Shown here: positions 33,200-40,663 of the stretch, piece by piece | How positions within the stretch are numbered: position 1 is the first letter of the stretch | How the letters are laid out: every line of letters starts with the position of its first letter | Origin: Candidatus Binatia bacterium | GTDB lineage: Bacteria > Desulfobacterota > Binatia > UBA12015 | Length of the DNA: 64,000 bases | Direction of reading: 5' to 3' | Assembly: GCA_029248525.1 (NCBI GenBank) | Contig: JAQWJE010000052.1 | Span: 62,001-126,000 of the forward strand | Made by a program: the position numbers and the translations under genes | Notes under the pieces: generated by a model | What the model saw: the letters and a program-made list of their open reading frames with translations, nothing else | What the model was told of the DNA's origin: nothing | Database searches by the model: none

Positions 33200-33838
33200 A
33201 TGAAGCATTCGCGGCTTTCGGGTGGCGTTATGGCGCTGTGCTCGGCCTTGGCAAGCCTGCTCGTGCTCGGTTGCGCCGGTGCTCCGCCGCGAGAGCCGAA
33301 AGACGTATGCGCCATTTTTCGGGAACGCCCGGATTGGTACGAAGCTGCGCGAGACTCCTATCGGAAGTGGGGTGTTTCGGTGCCCCTCCAGATGGCGGTG
33401 ATCCAGAGGGAGTCGTCGTTTCGCTCGGATGCACGTCCGCCCCGTAAATGGTTTTTGGGGTTCATTCCGGGCCCTCGTGCCTCGACCGCCTACGGATACG
33501 GGCAGGTTCTCGATGGCACCTGGGATCGCTACCAGAGGGCGACGGGCAATGGTGGTGGCGATCGCAATGACTTCGAGGACGTGACCGATTTTATCGGTTG
33601 GTATGGCAGCGTCGGGCAGGCAGGTCATGGGATTTCCGCGCGCAGCCCGGAAGCTTTTTATGCCTCCTACCATGTCGGCCACGCCGGCTATAAGCGAGGC
33701 CTGCACCGGAATAATGCGACCGCCCAGCGAGCGATTCGCGATGTTCGTCGTCTCTCCGGAATCTATGCCGACCAATACAAGCGTTGCCGCGTCGAACTCG
33801 ACGAACTGATCGACAGCCCCTGGTGGTGGCCCTTCTAG
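33200..33838 (+). CDS. lytic-transglycosylase-like lipoprotein
   Basis: A 212-residue outer-envelope lipoprotein (lipobox LVLGC, Cys25). After a CAIFRERPDWYEAARDSYRKWGVSVPLQMAVIQRESSF segment, Glu71 in the IQRESSF motif takes the place of the catalytic Glu of SLT domains. STAYGYGQVLDGTWDRYQRATG corresponds to the SxAxGxxQ peptidoglycan-binding part. ASYHVGHAGYKRG is close to the NxGxGR-type late motif but diverged. It probably cleaves peptidoglycan strands or is a structural relative. It starts five bases after the RdgC partner gene, so it is in the same transcript, an unexpected combination. It converges with the P450 gene with a four-base gap. Confidence 0.82.
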   Translation: MKHSRLSGGVMALCSALASLLVLGCAGAPPREPKDVCAIFRERPDWYEAARDSYRKWGVSVPLQMAVIQRESSFRSDARPPRKWFLGFIPGPRASTAYGYGQVLDGTWDRYQRATGNGGGDRNDFEDVTDFIGWYGSVGQAGHGISARSPEAFYASYHVGHAGYKRGLHRNNATAQRAIRDVRRLSGIYADQYKRCRVELDELIDSPWWWPF

Positions 33839-33842
33839 GTTC

Positions 33843-35045
33843 TCACGCCAACTCGACCGGCATATGCTCGATGCCGGTGATGAAATTGGAATTCCTCCAG
33901 GGGAGTTCGGCATCCGGGACCAGATTCAGCTGAGGTGCGCGGCGCAGGACTTCTTCGAACATGACGCGGATCTCCAATCGGGCGAGGCTGGCCCCGAGAC
34001 AGAAGTGAGCGCCATAACCGCCGAAGGCGAGATGGTCGTTCGGCTTCCGCGTGACATCAAAGTCGAACGGATTGTCGAAAACTTCTTCGTCGCGGTTCGC
34101 GGATGGGTAGAGCAGCATGACCTTCTCGCCCTTGCGAATGGTCTCGCCGCGCAGCACCGTATCCTCGGTCGCGGTTCGTGCCATATTCTTGATTGGCGTA
34201 ACCCAGCGCAGCATTTCTTCGACCGCGGTCGGGATCTTTGAAGGATCGTCGGCCAGCAGCGCGCGCTGTTCCGGGTGCAAGAGCAGCTGGTGCATCCCGC
34301 CGGTAATGACGTGCCGCGTGGTCTCGTCCCCGCCCACCAGAATGAGCAGGGTTTCGTGCAGCAGGGCCTCAGCGTCAAGACCTTCGCCGTTGAGACGACC
34401 ATGCACGAGAATGCTGATCAGATCATCCTGCTCGGGTTTGCTGCGTCGATCCGCAACGGTTTTCTCGTTGAAGGACTGAAACTCGGCGAATGAGATCGCG
34501 GCTCGCTCCAGTACTTCCGGCGGTGCGGTGAACGAAGTCCCTGTCACCATATCGTCCGACCAGCGCAGGAGCATGTCACGGTCTTCGGGTTCGACGCCGA
34601 GCATATCGCCGATCATGATCATGGGGAGTGGGGCGGCGACATCCATTACGAAATCACAGCTTCCCTCGTTGCGGACCTTGACGAGCGCACGATCGACGAG
34701 GTCCGCACAGATTTCCCGAACCTTGTCTTCATGGTTGGCAATGCGCCGAGGCGTAAAGCCCTTGTTCACGAGCGCACGCCGCTGGCGATGTTCCGGGTCG
34801 TCCATATTGATCATCGATGGCAGTGGCGGGGAGTCGGGCCGCATCCCATCGCTGTTGCCAAAGATTTTGGGACTCTTGGAGATGTTCTGGACATCCTCAT
34901 GTTTGCTGATGCCCCAGAGCTGACTGGCCTCATCCCAGAAGACCGGCGCTTCTTTGCGCATCCACGTCAGGTGAGGGTGGGGGTCGTTGGCCCAGAAGAG
35001 GCCGTCGAGCATATGGATGGATTCGTTTTTTGGGTGGTTTGGCAC
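33843..35045 (-). CDS. cytochrome P450 monooxygenase
   Basis: A 400-residue soluble class I bacterial P450. I-helix oxygen motif LLILVGGDETTRHV (about 234-246), K-helix E277-x-x-R280 in VEEMLRWVTPIKNMAR, and the haem loop FGGYGAHFCLGASLAR with axial Cys349. The substrate-recognition opening and the sequence MINMDDPEHRQRRALVNKGFTPRRI are like those of CYP125/CYP142-type and related steroid or terpenoid hydroxylases. The substrate itself is not deducible. No ferredoxin or reductase is adjacent. The upstream DUF3604 gene, 26 bases away on the same strand, probably shares its operon. Confidence 0.92.
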   Translation of the reverse strand: MPNHPKNESIHMLDGLFWANDPHPHLTWMRKEAPVFWDEASQLWGISKHEDVQNISKSPKIFGNSDGMRPDSPPLPSMINMDDPEHRQRRALVNKGFTPRRIANHEDKVREICADLVDRALVKVRNEGSCDFVMDVAAPLPMIMIGDMLGVEPEDRDMLLRWSDDMVTGTSFTAPPEVLERAAISFAEFQSFNEKTVADRRSKPEQDDLISILVHGRLNGEGLDAEALLHETLLILVGGDETTRHVITGGMHQLLLHPEQRALLADDPSKIPTAVEEMLRWVTPIKNMARTATEDTVLRGETIRKGEKVMLLYPSANRDEEVFDNPFDFDVTRKPNDHLAFGGYGAHFCLGASLARLEIRVMFEEVLRRAPQLNLVPDAELPWRNSNFITGIEHMPVELA

Positions 35046-35071
35046 GGCGCGGGTCCTTCTTCCTGTGATTG

Positions 35072-36973
35072 TCAGCTGTTGCTGGTGGGTTTATACCAGA
35101 CCGGGGAAGTATACGCGCGCTCCTGCAGCCACCATGGGTAGCGTTGCTCCGGCGCGTCGACGCCGAGAGCGATAAAGTCGAACATCGAGTGTCGTGGCGT
35201 CGGGATTTCGAGGACGCGCACGTAATAGAAGGCTTTCTGGGTGGGGTCGAAATCCGGATCGGTCCAGGTGGCTTCAAGTTCGGGCGCACCGATCTCGTTG
35301 CTGTATGTGCCGCGTTTCGGGTCGACGGTATTTCCCACCGGAGGGAGTTCGCCCGCCGCATCAAGTTCTCGATCCCCTGACCAGGCGATGTCGTAAATAC
35401 GTTCATGAGCTTCGCCACCCGCGGTCCAACCCTTGATGATCTGCACGCGATCGAGGTTGGCACTTTTGGGGTCCTTGAGCACGTGGACGGCAAAGCGCGG
35501 TTGGGCCCCGGTTGGGGCATCATGGAGTTCGCCGCCCATGGGGACCGAGAGGCTGTCGGGGATGGCTTCTGCGTGGACCTCCGCGTTCTCGTTTACCGCG
35601 CCCGCGGTCGTTGACCAGTCGGCCTGCAGGCGGACGACCATTCGCGGCCCGGTGGTCGCATAGACCTCCCGCCGGCGGAACGCTTCCAGAATCGCGGTGC
35701 GACTATTATCCTCGGCCCAAACGGCAGCGAGTCCGGCTGCGGACATGACCCAGCCATTTGGTCCGGGCGTGCCGTCCGGGCCTCCTCGGGTGCTCCATCC
35801 CGAGTCCTTTGTCTCTGGTGTGGAGTCACGGGCCATTTTGCCCCAGAAATTCGGTTCCTCGGCAGAGGAGACGCCGGAATGGGAGTCCGTCGAGCCGATG
35901 ACGCCGAATTGATAGGGATTGAAGCCGATCTTTTCCTCGATCATCAGGCCTCGCTTCAAGGCGCTCCGAATATAGTCGCCCTTATGGGCTTTGTAGGGCG
36001 GCGGGTTCTGCTGGATATAATGAGGATAGGTCTCGAAGTCGGCGAATGGATCCTCTGGCGACAGGTTGGAATGGGTTTCCGAGTCGCCCTTGATTTGGGT
36101 GATCTCGACAACGGGTTCGTGGCGCAGGCGTTTCTCGGCCAGTTCCCGGGTATAGGCGCCGGACTTCAGCATGGTGTCGCCGAACATATAGCCCTTGGAA
36201 ATATTGGAATTGTGAGGGATCGCGACAAACTCCGCGCCGGTCGCCGCGTTGGTTTCGTCAAGAAAGGTCCAGAGGTCTTCGGCATACATGCTTTGGCCGG
36301 AGCTGAAGGGAAGAAACTTCGCCGCCACTGACGCATCCACGTCGGTAAACACAACGCGATGCAGGTTGGCCCCCGCGGGAATCGAGCTCCACTCCCACCC
36401 GATCAAAGTCGTGAAGGTGCCGGGGTCATTGTGCCGATCAGCGGTGGCGATCGCGTCGAGCCAGGTGTTGCGGACAATCAAGGCGCCGTTGGGAACAGGC
36501 GGAATTTGCTGCTCCTTGGCGGCCTCTTCCACATTTTGGGTATCCGGGAGGAAGGAGGCGAAGGTCTCCATGCCGGTATCGTCTTCAATCACCCCGCGGA
36601 TCCACCACTCGCCGATATAGGCAGTGATCTTGTCGACGACGCCGAGGCCTTCGGTGGGCGTTCCCTTCTCCACGATGGTTCGAATCACACCGAGGAGTTC
36701 GGCATGGTCAGCGATGACCAGAAAGTCCAGCGGCGTCTGAATCTGGACGCGTGCCCGGTGGTAGGGATGAATGACGGGAAGTCCTTTGGCGAAGTTATAG
36801 GCCGTCTCGGGATCGGCGGTATTATTGCGGTTCAGATAGGCGTCAAACGAGTTGGCGGTATGAAGGTGGGTGTCACCCCATAGAAGTTTCTTTTCCTCGG
36901 CCCTGGCGCTCGGAGAAAGCATGAAAATTGCTGCGAGCAGCAGCATTCCGCAATAGAAATTTTTACGACTCAT
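35072..36973 (-). CDS. exported DUF3604 family (PHP-like) protein
   Basis: A 633-residue protein with a signal peptide (MSRKNFYCGMLLLAAIFMLSPSARA). KLLWGDTHLHTANSFDAYL is the D-x-H-x-H metal motif of PHP-type metallohydrolases, followed by FLVIADHAELLGVI. TLIGWEWSS, VAIPHNSNISKGYMF and FGVIGSTDSHSGVSS provide further His/Asp ligands. The C-terminal part holds DPKSANLDRVQIIKGW and AFYYVRVLEIPTPR. Members are common in marine and soil bacteria degrading steroids, but the reaction is unknown; a periplasmic metal-dependent hydrolase is the best guess. It precedes the P450 gene by 26 bases. Confidence 0.9.
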   Translation of the reverse strand: MSRKNFYCGMLLLAAIFMLSPSARAEEKKLLWGDTHLHTANSFDAYLNRNNTADPETAYNFAKGLPVIHPYHRARVQIQTPLDFLVIADHAELLGVIRTIVEKGTPTEGLGVVDKITAYIGEWWIRGVIEDDTGMETFASFLPDTQNVEEAAKEQQIPPVPNGALIVRNTWLDAIATADRHNDPGTFTTLIGWEWSSIPAGANLHRVVFTDVDASVAAKFLPFSSGQSMYAEDLWTFLDETNAATGAEFVAIPHNSNISKGYMFGDTMLKSGAYTRELAEKRLRHEPVVEITQIKGDSETHSNLSPEDPFADFETYPHYIQQNPPPYKAHKGDYIRSALKRGLMIEEKIGFNPYQFGVIGSTDSHSGVSSAEEPNFWGKMARDSTPETKDSGWSTRGGPDGTPGPNGWVMSAAGLAAVWAEDNSRTAILEAFRRREVYATTGPRMVVRLQADWSTTAGAVNENAEVHAEAIPDSLSVPMGGELHDAPTGAQPRFAVHVLKDPKSANLDRVQIIKGWTAGGEAHERIYDIAWSGDRELDAAGELPPVGNTVDPKRGTYSNEIGAPELEATWTDPDFDPTQKAFYYVRVLEIPTPRHSMFDFIALGVDAPEQRYPWWLQERAYTSPVWYKPTSNS

Positions 36974-37114
36974 CCTTCGTGTTTCATCGAACTCTGGCCG
37001 GAAAGTAAATCCCCAGCCTCGATCTTGATGAAATTGGCCTTGAACAGGGCTGGAATCGACGCCCCGCAGCGCTCCGGGGTGAAGTCACGGCCCTCCGTCC
37101 GTTAGAGTAAGGAA

Positions 37115-38035
37115 ATGACAAGGCGATATACGGTTGTGGGCACGGGCGCCCTCGGGGGCTATTACGGAGCGCGCCTTCATCACGCCGGCCTGGCAGTGCG
37201 CTTTCTGCTGAATTCCGACTACGAATACGTGCGCGAGCGAGGTTTGCGGGTCGAGTCGCCAGAGGGCGATTTTTCCATTCCTCGGCCGGAGGCTTTTGGG
37301 TCGGCATTGGAACTGCCCCAGACCGATGTGGTGCTGCTCTGTCTCAAGACGACGGGTAACGATCAGTTGGTCGATCTCCTGCCTCCGGCGGTGGGCTCGG
37401 GGGCGGCTGTCGTGGTCATGCAGAACGGTCTCGGCGTGGAGGCCGAGGTCGCGGCGCTGGTGCCGGGCAATCCGGTCCTCGGGGGCTTGTCGTTTCTGTG
37501 TTCCAATAAAATAGGCCCCGGACATATCCGCCACATCGATTATGGCCAAGTTCGGTTCGGCGCATTTTCTACCACGGGTGCTTCGGCCGGAGTGACGGCT
37601 GAAATGAAGGCGATCGGCGCTGACTTCGAGGCGGCAGGAATTCCTGTTGTCCTGGAGGAAGATCTGAATACCGCCCGATGGAAGAAGCTCGTCTGGAATA
37701 TTCCTTATAACGGGCTCTGTACCGCGTTCGATTTGCCTACCGACGGCATCATGGGGCGTCCTGACCTCGCCGACGAAGTTGCCGTTTTGATGGCCGAAGT
37801 TCTTCGGGCGGCGGAGGCCTGCGGGGCCGAGATCGCGCCTGAATTCGCGGCGAGCATGCGCGCGGATACCATCCGGATGGGAGCCTACTTGCCCAGCATG
37901 CTGATCGACCGTCGTGAGAGCCGGCCTCTCGAACTCGAGGCGATCTACCGACGGCCCCTGGCTGCGGCTCGGCAAGCAGGCGTAGCATGCCCCCGGATCG
38001 AAGCGCTGGCGACTCGCCTGCAAGACCTGGTTTAG
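37115..38035 (+). CDS. ketopantoate reductase family protein
   Basis: A 306-residue NADPH-dependent dehydrogenase of the PanE/ApbA fold. The Rossmann loop YTVVGTGALGGYYGARLHHAGLAV is at the N-terminus. VLLCLKTTGNDQL carries the Lys used for substrate, VVVMQNGLGVEAEVAALV is the conserved QNG motif, and RWKKLVWNIPYNGLCTAF the Lys/Asn catalytic helix. The end has SMLIDRRESRPLELEAIYRRPLAAARQAGVACPRI with the conserved D-x-x-x-x-R-P-x-E-x-E. PanE makes pantoate for coenzyme A; paralogs reduce other 2-keto acids, and since no pantothenate gene is near, the exact role is open. It is 129 bases upstream of the tRNA gene. Confidence 0.9.
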   Translation: MTRRYTVVGTGALGGYYGARLHHAGLAVRFLLNSDYEYVRERGLRVESPEGDFSIPRPEAFGSALELPQTDVVLLCLKTTGNDQLVDLLPPAVGSGAAVVVMQNGLGVEAEVAALVPGNPVLGGLSFLCSNKIGPGHIRHIDYGQVRFGAFSTTGASAGVTAEMKAIGADFEAAGIPVVLEEDLNTARWKKLVWNIPYNGLCTAFDLPTDGIMGRPDLADEVAVLMAEVLRAAEACGAEIAPEFAASMRADTIRMGAYLPSMLIDRRESRPLELEAIYRRPLAAARQAGVACPRIEALATRLQDLV

Positions 38036-38164
38036 GAGGCGTTGCTGGCCCCGGAGGTTACCGGAGATTGACGGTGAGGTGCGGGTGCGCTTCGCGTAGA
38101 GGTTGAAGCAGGGGCTACCCGTTGGTAGATCCAACCATTGCGGCTCTTTTTGGGGCCGTTTTCC

Positions 38165-38237
38165 GGGGCAGTAGCTCAGTTGGGAGAGCACCACGTTCGC
38201 AACGTGGGGGTCGTGGGTTCAAATCCCATCTGCTCCA
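38165..38237 (+). tRNA. tRNA-Ala (anticodon CGC)
   Basis: A 73-base cloverleaf. The acceptor stem is GGGGCAG paired with CTGCTCC and includes the G3-U70 pair that identifies alanine tRNAs. The D stem is GCTC/GAGC, the anticodon stem CCACG/CGTGG with loop TTCGCAA (anticodon CGC), and the T stem GTGGG/CCCAT with loop TTCAAAT. A73 is present and CCA is not encoded. It reads GCG codons, fitting the GC-rich codon use. Confidence 0.97.
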
Positions 38238-38244
38238 TTCGGGA

Positions 38245-38279
38245 AAGCGGAAGGCGCCTTTGGCGTCTTCCGCTTTTTT
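38245..38279 (+). terminator. rho-independent terminator after tRNA-Ala
   Basis: Arms 38245-38258 (AAGCGGAAGGCGCC) and 38262-38275 pair fully except for one G-U, with a 3-base loop, followed by a T run to 38279. It starts seven bases after the tRNA 3' end. Confidence 0.92.
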
Positions 38280-38321
38280 GGGCCTTTTTCGCTTGAGGGT
38301 CGGCGCCCGGAACGGTTGTAT

Positions 38322-39953
38322 ATGGCCATGCAAATGAATCTGGCGGATCTGTTCGAAAACGCGGTCGACCACTTTGGGGACAGGGAATATCTTCTCTGCG
38401 AGGGCAAGTCCCGCACCTACGCCGAGATGGAAGCTCGGGCCAATCGATTGGCGCATGTGTTGCAGAAAGCCGGCATCAAGCCCGGCGACCATGTCGGCAT
38501 CTATGGCTACAACTCGGTGGAATGGATCGAATCCTTGTGGGCGATCTTCAAGATCCGGGCGGTCTGGATCAATATCAACTACCGCTACGTCGAGGACGAA
38601 CTGCGCTATATTGTGGGCAACGCCGACCTCAAGGGTCTTATCTATGCCCGAGAGTTCGCGCCCTTGGTCGCCAGCGTACAGGATTCCATGCCGGATGTCG
38701 GCCCTCTGATTTGTATCGAAGACGGGTCCGCCGCAGACCCCTCGGGTCTGGAAGCGCAGGATTTTGAGGCCGCGATGGAGAGCAGCCACCCTGAGAGGGA
38801 CTTCGAAACGCGCTCGCCCGATGATCGCTACATTCTCTACACCGGCGGCACGACCGGCATGCCGAAGGGCGTCGTCTGGCGTCACGAAGATGTAATCTTC
38901 GCGCTCGGCGGCGGGATCGACCCCAACACAGGGGAACGTATCGAGAAGCCCGAAGATATGGTGGCGAAAGCCGGCGATACCCCGATGGTCTTTCTGCCGA
39001 TCGCGCCCTTGATGCACGGGGCGACCCAATGGGCCTGCATGAGCCAGAGTTTTGTCGGCAATAAAGTAATCCTGATCCCGAAATTTTCACCGGATCTGGT
39101 CTGGGATCTCGTCGAGTCCGAGGGGATCAATTCCATGATGATTACCGGAGACGCGATGGGGCGCCCGATGGTCGAGGCGTTGGCGGCCGATCACAACCGG
39201 GATCTTTCGAGCTTCTTTTTGTTGACCAGCAGCGCGGCCACGTTCTCCCCGTCGGTGAAAGACGAGTTCTTCGAGCATTTTCCAAATCTGATGATGATCG
39301 ATGCCATCGGCTCCTCCGAGAGCGGCAACAACGGGATGATCTTTGTCGAAAAGGGAAAGACCGCGATGCAGGGCGGGCCCCGGGTGCGAAAGCTCGGTGC
39401 CACAGAGGTGCTCAACGAAGAGGGCCACCCCGTAAAGCCGGGGTCGGGCGAAATCGGCAAATTGGCACGCGGCGGCGATATCCCGGTCGGTTACTACAAC
39501 GATCCTGTGAAAACGGCCGAGACTTTCAAGATTTTCCACGGCAAGCGCTACGCGATGCCAGGCGATTTTGCGCAGGTGGAGGCCGACGAGAGCATCACAC
39601 TTCTGGGACGAGGATCGGTTTCGATCAACTCGGGTGGCGAGAAAATCTTTCCCGAGGAGGTCGAATCCGCGGTCAAAAGTCATCCCGAAGTCTTTGATTG
39701 CACCATCGTAGGGGTGCCCGATGAGCGTTGGGGCGAGCGAGTTTGCGCAGTCGTGCAGCCTCGCGAGGGTTGCCAACCGGAATTGACGTCCGTCCAGGAG
39801 GCCTGTCGGACCAAGATCGCGGGCTACAAGGTCCCGCGCGAGATTCATTTTGTGGCACAAATCGTGCGCTCGCCCAGCGGCAAGCCCGACTACCGTTGGG
39901 CTAAGGCGACAGCGTTGGAGATGGGTGGGGCGACCGGAGCCTCGACCACCTGA
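38322..39953 (+). CDS. acyl-CoA synthetase (FadD-like AMP-binding enzyme)
   Basis: A 543-residue ANL enzyme. The ATG at 38322 is preferred over a TTG two codons earlier. Motifs: the P-loop YILYTGGTTGMPKGVVWRHEDV, LPIAPLMHGATQWACM, DAIGSSESGNNGMIF, and the hinge region PGDFAQVEADESITLLGRGSVSINSGGEKIFPEEVESAVKSHPEV, with PSGKPDYRWAK near the catalytic Lys. The Y/S-I-N-S-G-G-E-K-I-F-P-E-E signature matches acyl-CoA synthetases that activate steroid side chains or fatty acids (FadD17/FadD19-like branch). The substrate is inferred only in class. The SRAP gene begins on its stop codon (TGATG), so they are coupled. Confidence 0.92.
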   Translation: MAMQMNLADLFENAVDHFGDREYLLCEGKSRTYAEMEARANRLAHVLQKAGIKPGDHVGIYGYNSVEWIESLWAIFKIRAVWININYRYVEDELRYIVGNADLKGLIYAREFAPLVASVQDSMPDVGPLICIEDGSAADPSGLEAQDFEAAMESSHPERDFETRSPDDRYILYTGGTTGMPKGVVWRHEDVIFALGGGIDPNTGERIEKPEDMVAKAGDTPMVFLPIAPLMHGATQWACMSQSFVGNKVILIPKFSPDLVWDLVESEGINSMMITGDAMGRPMVEALAADHNRDLSSFFLLTSSAATFSPSVKDEFFEHFPNLMMIDAIGSSESGNNGMIFVEKGKTAMQGGPRVRKLGATEVLNEEGHPVKPGSGEIGKLARGGDIPVGYYNDPVKTAETFKIFHGKRYAMPGDFAQVEADESITLLGRGSVSINSGGEKIFPEEVESAVKSHPEVFDCTIVGVPDERWGERVCAVVQPREGCQPELTSVQEACRTKIAGYKVPREIHFVAQIVRSPSGKPDYRWAKATALEMGGATGASTT

Positions 39954-40663
39954 TGTGTGGCCGCTATCTGCTTACTTCGCCGGGCGATATTCTGGCGCAG
40001 GCTTTTGGGGTCATGATCCCAGAAGTATCGTGGACAGCCCGTTATAATATCGCACCGGGAACTCAGGTTCCCGCTGTTTGGCAGAGTCCGTCTTCGGGGC
40101 GCTCGGTCGATTCCATGCTGTGGGGCCTGCTTCCCCGATGGCGTCCGACCGAAGACAGCTCTGCGCGCCTGATCAATGCGCGTTCGGAAACGGTAGCGGA
40201 AAAGCCCTCCTTCCGGGCTGCGTTTCGGGAGCATCGGTGTCTGTTTCCAGCCGACGGGTTTTATGAGTGGCAGAAGGCCGCTGGCGCAAAGGTTCCGCAG
40301 TTGATGCGGCGCCCGGACCGACAGCCATTTGCCATGGCCGGCATCTTCGAGTCGAGGGTGTCGCCTGCAGGCGAGGTGATGATGTCGGGTGCGATACTCA
40401 CGACTCGGGCCAATGATGCGCTGCAGGAGATCCACGCCCGAATGCCTGTCGTATTGGAGCCGGAAATCTGGGAAGAATGGCTCGATCCGGAGAGTTCCGT
40501 CGAGACGCTTGCCCAGCGATGCGGACCCGTCAGCGATGACTACTTCGAGATCACGGCGGTGAGTGATCGGGTCAACCAGACGCGCAATGACGATGTCTTT
40601 TGTCTGGAACCGGCAGGTTCTTTGCGGGGTTCTGCTTCGGGCACGCAAGGCGGCTTGTTCTAG
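39953..40663 (+). CDS. SRAP/HMCES family protein (YedK-like)
   Basis: A 236-residue DNA-repair protein that cross-links to abasic sites in single-stranded DNA. Catalytic Cys2 follows the initiator Met (MCGRYLL, exposed after Met removal). RYNIAPGTQVPAV, INARSETVAEKPSFRAAFREHRCLFPADGFYEW (Asn, Glu and Arg of the active site), and the late His in ALQEIHARMPVVLEPEIWEEWL complete the family set. Length is normal. The start codon overlaps the stop of the acyl-CoA synthetase gene, a placement unrelated in function. Its stop interlocks with the converging glycosyltransferase through CTAG at 40660-40663. Confidence 0.93.
   Translation: MCGRYLLTSPGDILAQAFGVMIPEVSWTARYNIAPGTQVPAVWQSPSSGRSVDSMLWGLLPRWRPTEDSSARLINARSETVAEKPSFRAAFREHRCLFPADGFYEWQKAAGAKVPQLMRRPDRQPFAMAGIFESRVSPAGEVMMSGAILTTRANDALQEIHARMPVVLEPEIWEEWLDPESSVETLAQRCGPVSDDYFEITAVSDRVNQTRNDDVFCLEPAGSLRGSASGTQGGLF

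Noticed and set aside
38165-38237. tRNA-Ala as an integration site for a mobile element
   Set aside because: No integrase, no direct repeat of the tRNA 3' end was noticed, and neighbouring genes are ordinary chromosomal genes.
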